This document shows, in pieces, positions 43,885 through 52,374 of a stretch of 64,000 bases of DNA (position 1 is the first letter of the stretch; each line of letters begins with the position of its first letter). The translations under genes were made by a program, and so were the position numbers. The stretch is from positions 35,024 to 99,023 of the forward strand of contig DHPY01000035.1 of assembly GCA_002411015.1 (NCBI GenBank). The letters run 5' to 3'. The notes under the pieces are model-generated. The model did no database searches. It was not told the DNA's origin and worked only from the letters and a program-made list of their open reading frames with translations. Source of the stretch: Armatimonadetes bacterium UBA5352 (lineage in GTDB: Bacteria; Armatimonadota; Zipacnadia; Zipacnadales; UBA5352).

Positions 43885-44814
43885 TCAGAGGTTCTGCAGC
43901 TCCAGTGCCTCGAAGCGCACGATCTCGCGCAAAGTCTCGTAGCGCCGCTCAATCTCCGCCAGGTCGAGCCGCTGCAGGCCGCCGAGGCTGAAGCCCTCGA
44001 TCGCGGCCGAGGCAATGACAGTGCCGGACGCCATCGCGCGCCGCAGGTTCATGTTGCAGCAGTTGTCCTCGCGCGCCAGCAGTCCGATCATCCCGCCGGC
44101 GAAGCTGTCACCCGCGCCGGTCGGGTCCACCACGTTCGGCAGCGGGTATGAGGGGACCGTGAAGAGGTCATCATCCGAGACGAGGGTCGCCCCGTACTCG
44201 CCCTTCTTCACCACGACCCAGCGTGGACCCATCTCCAGCACCCGCTCAGCCGCCCTGCCGAGGTTCGGTGTGCCCGCAAGCTGCCGCACCTCGGAGTCAT
44301 TGAGCAGCGCCAGGTCCACCCGGCCCAGAACCTCCGCCAGCGCAGCCGGCTCGCTCTCGATCCAGTAGTCCATCGTGTCGCACATGACGAAGCAGGCGTC
44401 ATTGAGCTGGTCGAGCACCGCAAGCTGCACCTGCGGCTGAATGTTCGCGAGAAAGCAGTAGCGGCTCTCGCGGTAGCGCTCCGGAAGCACCGGGTGGAAC
44501 TCCGCGAATACGTTCAGCTCCGTGACCAGGCTCTCTCGCCCCGCCAGGTCGTAGTCATACACGCCGCTCCAGTAGAATGACTTCGCGTCCGGAACGCGCT
44601 CCACGCCCTCGAGGTCCGCCCCGCGCTCCGCCAGCAGCGCGAGCGCCTCCTGCGGGAAGTCCGCGCCGACCACGCCCACCACCTGCGGCGCCGCCAGCAG
44701 ACTCGCCGCCACGGAGGCGTAGGTGGCCGCGCCGCCGACCACGCGATCCGCGGAGCCAAAGGGCGTCTGCACGCTGTCGAGGGCCATCGAACCGACGATC
44801 ACTACATCGCTCAT
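43885..44814 (-). CDS. PfkB-family carbohydrate kinase
   Basis: A 309-residue ribokinase-type enzyme. VGSMALDSVQTPFG, VVGGAATYASVAASLL, LLNDSEVRQLAG and NVVDPTGAGDSFAGGMIGLL with the catalytic Asp are all present. Ahead of an aldolase it could supply a phosphorylated sugar, as in tagatose or fructose routes. The 23-bp gap to the preceding WecA-like/TagA gene indicates co-transcription. Confidence 0.9.
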   Translation of the reverse strand: MSDVVIVGSMALDSVQTPFGSADRVVGGAATYASVAASLLAAPQVVGVVGADFPQEALALLAERGADLEGVERVPDAKSFYWSGVYDYDLAGRESLVTELNVFAEFHPVLPERYRESRYCFLANIQPQVQLAVLDQLNDACFVMCDTMDYWIESEPAALAEVLGRVDLALLNDSEVRQLAGTPNLGRAAERVLEMGPRWVVVKKGEYGATLVSDDDLFTVPSYPLPNVVDPTGAGDSFAGGMIGLLAREDNCCNMNLRRAMASGTVIASAAIEGFSLGGLQRLDLAEIERRYETLREIVRFEALELQNL

Positions 44815-44837
44815 CCAGGCATTTCCTCCGCGTCACG

Positions 44838-46631
44838 CTACTTCGTCGTGGTGCCATCGGTCGGGCTGATCGCGGGCGCTCGCTCCGGCTCAGCCGGGTT
44901 AAAGACTGCACCGAGCGTCCAGATGAAGAGCTTCGGCAGCGCCGCCAGGCGGGGGAGGCGCTTCGGGTCGAGCGCGGTGCGGTAGAGCCACTCAAGCCCG
45001 CATCGCTGCATCCACACCGGCGCGCGCTTCACCCGCCCGGCCACCACGTCCAGCGTCCCGCCAACGCCCATGCAGACCGGCACCTGCAACTGCTTCATGT
45101 GCGCCTTGATCCACTTCTCCTGCTTCGGGATGCCCATCGCCACGAACAGCGCCGCAGGCTTCGCGGCGCGGATATCCTCAACGATCTGCGCCTGCTCCTG
45201 CTCGTCGAAGTAGCCGTGGTGCTGGTAGACCACGCGCAGACCCGGATACCGCCGCTCGAGGATCGCGGCTGCCTCCTCAGAGACTCCCGGCGCCGCCCCC
45301 AGCAGCGCCACGCTCTTCCCCAGCCTCCCGCAGATCGCGCAGAGCTGCTGCATCATGTCACAGCCGGGCACGCGGCCCGCAACCGGGAAGTCCAGCATCC
45401 GCGCGCAGAGCACCACGCCCTGGCCATCCATCGTGACAAGGTCGGCCTCGTTGATGATCGTGCGAAGCTCCGGGTCCTCCTGAGCGCGCACCACCGCTGA
45501 GGTGTCGCTGGTCACGATCATGTGCGGCCTGCCGTCGCGGATGAACTCCTCCACACGCGCCAGCGCCTCGTCCATCGTCACCGGGTGCAGGCGCACGTTG
45601 AACATCTCCACCGTGCGCGGGTCGCCCGCGGCCTCCGCCGGACTCTCGCGCCGCAGCATCCGCAGCACCAGGAAGCCTGCCGGCAACCCGAACGCGAGCC
45701 CCGCCACCAGCACCGCCAGCTTCAGCCACGGTGACTGCGGGATCAGGCTGACCATCAGCAGCCCGAGCAGGCCGAGGTAGACCGCGATCCCGAGCAGCAC
45801 CCCGAGCACCTGTGGCGCCGAGTAGCCGCGCCGCAGCAGCACCTCGTGCAGGTGCTGCCGGCGCTCCTCGATCCGCATCCCGCGCAGGCGCGACACGTAG
45901 GTGTAGCTCGCGCCGAAGAGCGGCACGCTGATCAGCAGTATCGGCAGCAGCGCGGCAATAGCCGCCGCGTGCTTGAGGGATCCGACGACGGCCAGCGCGC
46001 CGATGATGAAGCCCATCGCGTAGCTGCTCGAGTACGCCGGCCGGTGCGAGATCTGCCCCCAGCGCGGAAGCTGCGCGAGGCAGACCGCCGCCACGGCCAC
46101 GGAGAGCGCCTGCGCCGAGGCTCCTGTCGCCCAGGGGAGCATCCGGCAGATCAGGTAGAAGGTTACGCCGGCGATGCCCGCCACGCCGAAGGAGACGCTC
46201 GGGATGCTCCCCGCCCTGCCGAAGAGCACCGCGCACAGCAGCAGCCACAGCGCCGTCAGCGGGAAGGACAGCCAGCCCAGCCCGACGACCTGCGGGGTGA
46301 ACGGGATCCGCACCGTCTCGATGCGCACGCCGTGCCCGAAGAGCACAGCCGCGCCGATCAGCACGAGCAGGATCCGCGTCGCGCGGGCGATCCCGAGGAC
46401 CGATCCGAGCGCCACGAGGAGGTAGATCGCGGTCCCGGTCATGATCGGGACCGTCACCGCAAAGGGCGCGCCTACGGCAAGCAGCACGATCAGCGGCACA
46501 AACAGGAGCACCCCCCTGGCATCGAGCCACGGGGCCGGGTGCTCCTGGTGGCCGGACAGAGTTGCACGAAGCACGCTGGCGAGGCCGAGCGTCCCGCCGG
46601 CAATCAGCACGAAAAGAAGCGCGTCGGTCAT
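44838..46631 (-). CDS. fusion of a WecA/MraY-like membrane domain and a TagA/WecG-type glycosyltransferase
   Basis: A 597-residue protein. Residues ~1-330 form about ten membrane helices aligned to polyprenyl-phosphate sugar-1-phosphate transferases; the late VPLFGASYTYVSRLRG and RQHLHEVLLRRGYS correspond to the family's LPLFDT and HxHHxLL motifs. The catalytic DDxxD position appears to read LGIA, and the NxxNxxDGxDGL loop has no equivalent, so this half looks inactive. Residues ~350-597 are a GT26 enzyme: TSDTSAVVRAQED, VTMDGQGVVLCARML, RVPGCDMM, and FVAMGIPKQEKWI. GT26 enzymes add ManNAc-type sugars to lipid-linked intermediates. The membrane half may now serve as a lipid-substrate dock. 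Confidence 0.82.
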   Translation of the reverse strand: MTDALLFVLIAGGTLGLASVLRATLSGHQEHPAPWLDARGVLLFVPLIVLLAVGAPFAVTVPIMTGTAIYLLVALGSVLGIARATRILLVLIGAAVLFGHGVRIETVRIPFTPQVVGLGWLSFPLTALWLLLCAVLFGRAGSIPSVSFGVAGIAGVTFYLICRMLPWATGASAQALSVAVAAVCLAQLPRWGQISHRPAYSSSYAMGFIIGALAVVGSLKHAAAIAALLPILLISVPLFGASYTYVSRLRGMRIEERRQHLHEVLLRRGYSAPQVLGVLLGIAVYLGLLGLLMVSLIPQSPWLKLAVLVAGLAFGLPAGFLVLRMLRRESPAEAAGDPRTVEMFNVRLHPVTMDEALARVEEFIRDGRPHMIVTSDTSAVVRAQEDPELRTIINEADLVTMDGQGVVLCARMLDFPVAGRVPGCDMMQQLCAICGRLGKSVALLGAAPGVSEEAAAILERRYPGLRVVYQHHGYFDEQEQAQIVEDIRAAKPAALFVAMGIPKQEKWIKAHMKQLQVPVCMGVGGTLDVVAGRVKRAPVWMQRCGLEWLYRTALDPKRLPRLAALPKLFIWTLGAVFNPAEPERAPAISPTDGTTTK

Positions 46632-46650
46632 CAGGTTCCTTCTGGCACCC

Positions 46651-47904
46651 TCAGGTGCCCTGCCTCCAACTGCTCAGGTACGCCTTCTGCTCGTCCGTCA
46701 GTTCGTCGATCTCGATGCCCATGGACGCGAGCTTCAGCTCCGCCACGTGCGTGTCAATCTGATCCGGCACCGTGTGCACATCCAGCGCAAGCTTCGGGGA
46801 GCTTGCGATGAACTCCGAGCACAGCGCCTGGTTCGCGAAGCTCATATCCATGACCGATGCCGGATGGCCCTCGGCGGCGGCGAGATTGACCAGCCGCCCC
46901 TCGCCGAGCACGTAGATCCGGCGCCCGTCGCCGAGCGTGAACTCATCCAGCGACGGCCGCACGCGCCGCGGCCCGGTCGCCATCTCGCACAGCTCGCCCA
47001 GGCTGATCTCCACGTCAAAGTGCCCGGAGTTCGCGAGGATCGCGCCATCCTTCATCGTGGCGATATGCTCGCCGCGGATGACGGACGTGTCGCCGGTCAC
47101 GGTCACGAAGACATCGCCGATCCTCGCCGCCTGCGCGATCGGCATGACATCGTAGCCCTCCATCGCGGCCTCGAGCGCCGGGAGAGCGTCCACCTCGCAG
47201 ATGACGACCTTCGCGCCCATCCCGCGGGCGCGCATCGCCACGCCCCGCCCGCACATCCCGAAGCCGCAGACGACGACCGTCCGCCCGGCGAGGAGGATAT
47301 TCGTCGCGCGGATGATCCCGTCGATCGTGCTCTGCCCGGTGCCGAAGCGGTTGTCGAAGAGGTGCTTGGTGCTCGCGTCGTTCACCGCGATGATCGGGTA
47401 GAGCAGCTCACCAGTCGTCGCCATGCTGCGCAGGCGAATGACCCCGGTCGTGGTCTCCTCCGTGCCGCCGACGATGTGCTCGATGAGATCGGTGCGCTCG
47501 GAGTGGATCGTCGAGACCAGGTCTGCGCCATCGTCCATCGTGATCGTCGGCTTCATGTCCAGCACGGCGTTCAGGTGCGCGTAGTAGGTGTCGCGGTCCT
47601 CGCCGCAGATTGCATAGACCGGGACCCCATAGTCCTCAACCAGCGACGCGGCGGTGTCGTCCTGCGTGCTCAGCGGGTTGCTGGCGCACAAAGCCACCTC
47701 CGCCCCGCCCGCCTTGAGCGTGCGCATCAGGTTGGCGGTCTCGGTGGTGACGTGCAGGCAGGCCGCCAGTCGCTGGCCCTTCAGCGGCTGCTCGCCCGCG
47801 AAACGCTCACGGATCTGCCGGAGCACCGGCATCTGCTGCTCGGCCCACTCGATCCGCAGCTTCCCCTCTGGCGCCAATGACGCATCAGCTATGTCGAAGT
47901 TCAT
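46651..47904 (-). CDS. ahcY: S-adenosylhomocysteine hydrolase
   Basis: A 417-residue enzyme that splits SAH to adenosine and homocysteine. Key parts are LAACLHVTTETANL, VALCASNPLSTQDD, VNDASTKHLFDNRFGTGQS with the catalytic Asp/Lys region, and VVVCGFGMCGRGVAMRARG as the NAD site. ILANSGHFDVEI follows. The C-terminus ends AYLSSWRQGT instead of the usual Lys-Tyr ending, as in the shorter archaeal and bacterial forms. The start overlaps the GHMP-kinase stop by 4 bp and has GGAGAG upstream. Its place inside a sugar operon is unusual; no methyltransferase or SAM synthetase is near. Confidence 0.95.
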   Translation of the reverse strand: MNFDIADASLAPEGKLRIEWAEQQMPVLRQIRERFAGEQPLKGQRLAACLHVTTETANLMRTLKAGGAEVALCASNPLSTQDDTAASLVEDYGVPVYAICGEDRDTYYAHLNAVLDMKPTITMDDGADLVSTIHSERTDLIEHIVGGTEETTTGVIRLRSMATTGELLYPIIAVNDASTKHLFDNRFGTGQSTIDGIIRATNILLAGRTVVVCGFGMCGRGVAMRARGMGAKVVICEVDALPALEAAMEGYDVMPIAQAARIGDVFVTVTGDTSVIRGEHIATMKDGAILANSGHFDVEISLGELCEMATGPRRVRPSLDEFTLGDGRRIYVLGEGRLVNLAAAEGHPASVMDMSFANQALCSEFIASSPKLALDVHTVPDQIDTHVAELKLASMGIEIDELTDEQKAYLSSWRQGT

Positions 47905-48950
47905 GAACTCTCTCCATTCCGTCCCCTGACGGACTGCCATACGGTCAGACCGTCGTAGTCAAAGCTGAACTCGATGATCTGCCCGCCCAGGTCCTCGACG
48001 CTGCGGCGTACCAGGTGCTCGCGGTCCGGCTCGCACAGCAGCACGATGCAGCCTCCGCCGCCCGCGCCGCAGGCCTTCCCGCCCAGCACCCCCTCGCCGC
48101 GTGCCATCGTCATCAGCGCCTCGATCTTCGGCGTGGTCATGCTGTCATACAGCCGCTTCTGGTTCTCCCAGTTCCACTCGAGCACCTCGCCCACCCGCAC
48201 GAGGTCCTCGTCTACGATCGCGTCGCGCATCTGATGCCCGGCGTCGCGCAGGTTCATCAGCGGCTCAGTCATCGCTGCCTCATTGCGCAGGTAGGCGTCC
48301 ATCACCGTGCTGATGATATCTCCGGAGAGCCGTGACTTCCCCGTGTAGACCAGCAGCAGCGACTTCTCCAGCTCAAGGATGAAGTCCCGCGAGGGTCTCA
48401 GCGGCTCCACGGTCACCTCGGGGTCCTCGAAGGTCATGTACGAGAGCCCGCCGCAGGCGGCCGCGTACTGATCCTGCTTGCCGCCGCGGATCTTGAGTTC
48501 CTCGGTCTCGAGCAGGTTCGCCAGCGCCGCGATCTCCATCCGCGACATGCCGCGCTCAAGCACTGCGTCGAGCAGCCCCACCAGCGCCACGCCCATCGAG
48601 GCGCTGGAGCCGGTCCCTGAGCCCGGTGGCGCCTCCGAGCGCGTGATCAGCCGGCCGCCGAACTCCGCCCTCATCCGGCGCATCGCGGCCTTCAGCAGGT
48701 CCAGGGAGCCATCATACTCAAGCTCGCGGATGTCGCGGACCGCGATGTATTCGTTGTAATCCGCCGACTCGAGCACGAACTCGCCCGGGTCGGTCGCGAT
48801 CAGCGTCGCGTATGAGTAGCGGCTGATCGCCACGTTGACGACCGCGCCGCCGGCCTCAGTGCTGAACGGTGGCACATCGCTCCAGCCGCCCGCGAGGTCA
48901 ATCCTCACCGGCGCGCGCGCACGCTTCGGGCCCCAGTCGCCGATCGCCAT
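47901..48950 (-). CDS. GHMP-family sugar kinase, heptose-7-phosphate kinase-like
   Basis: A 349-residue GHMP kinase. ARAPVRIDLAGGWSDVPPFS at the N-terminus is the sugar-binding opening shared with D-glycero-D-manno-heptose-7-phosphate kinase and L-fucokinase. SEAPPGSGTGSSASMGVALV is the ATP loop, and VLGGKACGAGGGGCIVLL the third GHMP motif. KIRGGKQDQYAAACGG is typical of the HddA branch. This points to activation of a heptose or 6-deoxy sugar for surface glycans. It overlaps ahcY (ATGA) and starts 57 bp after rmlD. Confidence 0.85.
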   Translation of the reverse strand: MAIGDWGPKRARAPVRIDLAGGWSDVPPFSTEAGGAVVNVAISRYSYATLIATDPGEFVLESADYNEYIAVRDIRELEYDGSLDLLKAAMRRMRAEFGGRLITRSEAPPGSGTGSSASMGVALVGLLDAVLERGMSRMEIAALANLLETEELKIRGGKQDQYAAACGGLSYMTFEDPEVTVEPLRPSRDFILELEKSLLLVYTGKSRLSGDIISTVMDAYLRNEAAMTEPLMNLRDAGHQMRDAIVDEDLVRVGEVLEWNWENQKRLYDSMTTPKIEALMTMARGEGVLGGKACGAGGGGCIVLLCEPDREHLVRRSVEDLGGQIIEFSFDYDGLTVWQSVRGRNGESS

Positions 48951-49007
48951 CAGGGAGCCTCCTTGCCGACTGATGGCGTAAAAGCTACCATCAGCTGGGC
49001 AGTTCCG

Positions 49008-49889
49008 CTAATCGTTCGCCTGCTCCTGCCACCGCTCCTGCAAAATCGCCACGTAATCCCTGAGCGCCTCGCGCCAGTGCCGCAGCGGCGCGATGCCCAG
49101 CCTCTGAAGTCGCGTGCTCTCCAGCACCGCGCACAGCGGCCGTGCGGTCTCGCTCGGCCACTCGGAGCTCGGGATCCCGGAGATGGGCGTATCGCCCAGC
49201 CCAGCCTCCGCCACCGCCGCCTGTGCAAGCTCAAGGCGAGAGCAGACGCCGGTATTCGTCAGATGGACGATCCCCTCCGCAGGCGTCTCCAGCAGCCGCC
49301 AGAGGCCCTGGGCGAGGTCGGGTGCGTAGGTTGGATGCCCGATCTCATCCTGGACCACGCGCAGGCTCTTCCCTGCCCGTGCGGCCCGCAGGATGCTTGC
49401 GACGAAGCTCCCGCCACCCGCCCCGAAGAGCCACTGCGTGCGCACGATCAGGTGCCGGGCGACTTTCATGGCCTCAACCTCAGCCGCCAGCTTCGTGAAC
49501 CCGTACATGTTAACGGGCGAGGGCATCGAGTCCTCGGTGTAGGGCCGGTCAGAGGCACCGGCGAAGACGTAGTCGGTGCTCACGAACAGCAGCCTGGCGC
49601 CGGTATCGCCGCAGACGGCCGCGACATTGCGGGTAGCGACCTCATTGCCGAGCCGCGCAGCCTCAGGATCGGCAGTGGCTCCGTCAACACTGGTGTAGGC
49701 CGCACAATGCACAACTATGTCGGGGCGCGCGCTGGCAATTGCCCGCCGGGCCTGTTCGGGGAGGCTGAGGTCGGCGTCTGCCCGCGTCAGCGCCACAACT
49801 GTGGCCCACCCAGGCGCCGATGCGCAGACCTCCTGCCCCAGCATCCCAGACGCGCCGGTGACCGCCACAGTCGCTTCTCGCGCCATCAT
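49008..49889 (-). CDS. rfbD: dTDP-4-dehydrorhamnose reductase-like protein
   Basis: A 293-residue short-chain reductase of the RmlD type. It carries VAVTGASGMLGQEV as the NAD(P) loop, DIVVHCAAYTSVDGA, LLFVSTDYVFAG, YGFTKLAAEVEAM with the Tyr/Lys pair, and LIVRTQWLFGAGG. It should reduce dTDP-4-keto-rhamnose or a similar 4-ketosugar. No rmlA, rmlB or rmlC is in the window. ATG 49889 is chosen; no ribosome site precedes it and the promoter -10 ends only 13 bp away, so the mRNA may be nearly leaderless. Confidence 0.85.
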   Translation of the reverse strand: MMAREATVAVTGASGMLGQEVCASAPGWATVVALTRADADLSLPEQARRAIASARPDIVVHCAAYTSVDGATADPEAARLGNEVATRNVAAVCGDTGARLLFVSTDYVFAGASDRPYTEDSMPSPVNMYGFTKLAAEVEAMKVARHLIVRTQWLFGAGGGSFVASILRAARAGKSLRVVQDEIGHPTYAPDLAQGLWRLLETPAEGIVHLTNTGVCSRLELAQAAVAEAGLGDTPISGIPSSEWPSETARPLCAVLESTRLQRLGIAPLRHWREALRDYVAILQERWQEQAND

Positions 49890-49901
49890 TATCACGCGCA
49901 C

Positions 49902-49930
49902 AGCGTAGCAGTTTGACCCGCTGATGTCAA
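49902..49930 (-). promoter_or_regulatory. promoter candidate for the rfbD-to-aldolase operon
   Basis: On the minus strand a perfect TTGACA (49930-49925), a 17-bp spacer, and TACGCT (49907-49902, 3 of 6). Transcription would begin about 49895, roughly six bases before the rfbD start codon. Confidence 0.6.
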
Positions 49931-49984
49931 CGAAGCCCGCTCGGTGCAGGACTGTCACCGGACCATGAACAGCCCTGCGTCGCA

Positions 49985-50013
49985 TTGCGTCGGGAATGGG
50001 AGCATGGTATACT
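49985..50013 (+). promoter_or_regulatory. promoter candidate for rel
   Basis: TTGCGT, a 17-bp spacer, then TATACT (5 of 6 at -10, 3 of 6 at -35). Transcription would start about 50020, which rules out the start codons upstream of that point for rel. Confidence 0.55.
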
Positions 50014-50051
50014 CTGAGATGACCCTAGACCACTGCGAAGCAGGCTCCGAA

Positions 50052-52253
50052 ATGCCCGATCATCCTGAGAATCTCGATGCCGTCCTCGACCGCGTGTCGG
50101 GCTTCTGGTCCGAGGAAGACATTGCGAGGCTCAAGGACGCATACCAGTTCGCGGAGGCCGCCCACAGCGAAGGCCCACCGCGCAAGACCGGTCATCCGTT
50201 CATCAGCCATCCGTTGGCGGTCGCGGAGATCCTCACGAAGATTGAGGCCGATCCGGCCACGGTCATCGCTGGCCTACTGCATGATGTCGTCGAAGACACA
50301 GATGTCACTATCGAGCAGATAGAGGAACGCTTTGGCGAATCTGTAGCCCAGCTGGTTGACGGCGTCACAACGTTGTCGCGCCTGAGCTTCCAGACGCGCC
50401 AGGAGCGGCAGGCAGGCAACCTCCGCAAGATGTTCCTCGCCATGGCGGAGGACATCCGCGTCATCCTCATCAAGCTCGCCGATCGGCTCCACAACATGCG
50501 CACGCTCTACGGCCTCGACGTGGAGAAGCAGCGGGCGATGGCTCAGGAGACCATCCAGATCCTCGCACCGCTCGCCCACCGCCTCGGCATCTGGCGCTTC
50601 AAGTGGGAGCTTGAGGACCTCGCCTTCCGCTACCTCGAGCCGGAGAAGTACTATGAGATCGCCCAGCTTCTTGGCGTCGGCAGACGCGAGCGCGAAGCGC
50701 GGATAGAGGCGGTGCGCGCGGCCGTCCGAGGACGGCTCGAGCAGGCCGGGATCAAAGCCACCGTGCAGGGCCGCGCCAAGCATATCTACTCCATCGCGCA
50801 GAAGATGGAGAAGCAGGACATCAGCTTCGACCGGATCGCCGACCTCGCCGCGATCCGCATCATCGTCGATACCGTTGCCGACTGCTACGCGGCGCTCGGG
50901 CTTGTGCACCAGCTCTGGATCCCCATCCAGGGGATGTTCACCGACTACATCGCGAAGCCCAAGTCAAACAAGTACCAGTCGCTGCACACGAAGGTCATCG
51001 GGCCGGACAAGCAGCCGCTGGAGGTCCAGATCCGCACCTGGGACATGCACCGCGTGGCCGAGTACGGCGTCGCCGCCCACTGGCGCTATAAAGAGGACGA
51101 GGGCACGGTGGGCTCCGACGACCAGATCGCCCTGCTCCGCCAGGTCATCGAGCTTGAGACCGACCTCACGGAGAGCCACGAGTTCCTCGAGCTCCTCCAG
51201 ATGGACCTGTTCAACGACCAGGTCTTCGTCTTCACTCCCGACGGCGACGTGATTGACCTCCCGGCCGGCGCAGGCCCCATAGACTTTGCCTACCGGGTGC
51301 ATACCGAGGTCGGGCATCGCTGCGTCGGCGCCCGCGTGAACGGACGGCAGGTGCCGCTCAGCTACACCTTCCGCAACGGCGACATCGCCGAGATCATCAC
51401 CTCGCCGAACTCGGAGCCCAGCCGCGACTGGATGGAGCTCGTCAAGAGCTCGCGGGCGAAGTCCAAGATCCGTCACTTCCTGCGCGCGAACATGCGCGCG
51501 GAGAATGTCGCCGCGGGCCGCGAAGCACTCCGCAGGTCCCTCGAAGCCCAGCCCCCGAAGCTCCGCCGCCTGATCGACATCGAGAAGCTCGAGCCGCTGC
51601 TCGAGAGCTTCGGCTTCCGCGAGAAGGACGACCTGCTGGCCGCGGTCGGCTACGGCGACATCGAGGCCGACACGGTCGTGCGCAACCTGATCGCGCTGGA
51701 GGACGTGCAGCCGGGAAGCCTTGCCGAGGAGGTCGAGCGCGTCCTCGCGGAGAGCGGCTCCTCGGCGACGAAGACGTCAGGGATCCCGGCGATCTCCGTC
51801 GACGGCGTCAACGGCTTCCAGTGCAGGCGCTCGAGGTGCTGCTCACCGCTGCCCGGCGATGAGATCAAGGGCTACATCACGCGCGGCAGAGGCCTCACGA
51901 TCCACCGCGGCGACTGCAAGAACCTCAGGTACCACGAGCGCATAGACCCGGCGCGGGTGATCCCCCTCGCATGGGCTGCGCAGGATCGCAAGGCGGTCTT
52001 CCAGCACGAGCTTGAGATCGTGGCGGTAGACCGCGTCGGCCTCTTCTCGCATATCGCCGCCGTGGTCGCGGAGTGCGGGATCAACATCGCGACAGCCAAC
52101 GCCAGCGTCGCCGACTCCGGGGTAGCCCACCTCAACATGCGCCTCGACATCCGCCGCCGCCAGGACCTCGACCACGTTCTGGAGCGCCTCAGGTCGCTCA
52201 TCGACGTCATCAGCGTTCGCCAACTCTCCCTCGCGCGTAACTCCACGTCGTGA
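50052..52253 (+). CDS. rel: bifunctional (p)ppGpp synthetase/hydrolase
   Basis: A 733-residue RelA/SpoT homologue controlling the stringent response. The HD hydrolase domain is at residues ~35-190, with FISHPLAVAEIL, the metal-binding AGLLHDVVEDT, and KLADRLHNMRTL. The synthetase domain (~225-370) carries FTDYIAKPKSNKYQSLHT and VAEYGVAAHWRYKE. A TGS domain starts near 395 with VFVFTPDGDVIDLPAGAGP, a CRRSRCCSPLPGDEI zinc/helical region follows, and a C-terminal ACT domain covers 655-733. The intact HD motif supports both activities. The start is uncertain: ATG 50052 is chosen because it follows the predicted transcription start; ATG 50019 would be leaderless. Confidence 0.95.
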   Translation: MPDHPENLDAVLDRVSGFWSEEDIARLKDAYQFAEAAHSEGPPRKTGHPFISHPLAVAEILTKIEADPATVIAGLLHDVVEDTDVTIEQIEERFGESVAQLVDGVTTLSRLSFQTRQERQAGNLRKMFLAMAEDIRVILIKLADRLHNMRTLYGLDVEKQRAMAQETIQILAPLAHRLGIWRFKWELEDLAFRYLEPEKYYEIAQLLGVGRREREARIEAVRAAVRGRLEQAGIKATVQGRAKHIYSIAQKMEKQDISFDRIADLAAIRIIVDTVADCYAALGLVHQLWIPIQGMFTDYIAKPKSNKYQSLHTKVIGPDKQPLEVQIRTWDMHRVAEYGVAAHWRYKEDEGTVGSDDQIALLRQVIELETDLTESHEFLELLQMDLFNDQVFVFTPDGDVIDLPAGAGPIDFAYRVHTEVGHRCVGARVNGRQVPLSYTFRNGDIAEIITSPNSEPSRDWMELVKSSRAKSKIRHFLRANMRAENVAAGREALRRSLEAQPPKLRRLIDIEKLEPLLESFGFREKDDLLAAVGYGDIEADTVVRNLIALEDVQPGSLAEEVERVLAESGSSATKTSGIPAISVDGVNGFQCRRSRCCSPLPGDEIKGYITRGRGLTIHRGDCKNLRYHERIDPARVIPLAWAAQDRKAVFQHELEIVAVDRVGLFSHIAAVVAECGINIATANASVADSGVAHLNMRLDIRRRQDLDHVLERLRSLIDVISVRQLSLARNSTS

Positions 52254-52374
52254 CGGCGCAACCTTCAGGCGTGAGACCACTCTAATCGTTCGGGGTCGCA
52301 GTACCCAGTCGTCCGCAACGGTCGCATCCGCATCCCTGCGCGCAAGCGCGCCCAGAATATGAGGTGTTCCGCCA

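Noticed and set aside
47905..48100. SAH riboswitch ahead of ahcY
   Set aside because: ahcY overlaps the upstream kinase gene, leaving no room for a leader.
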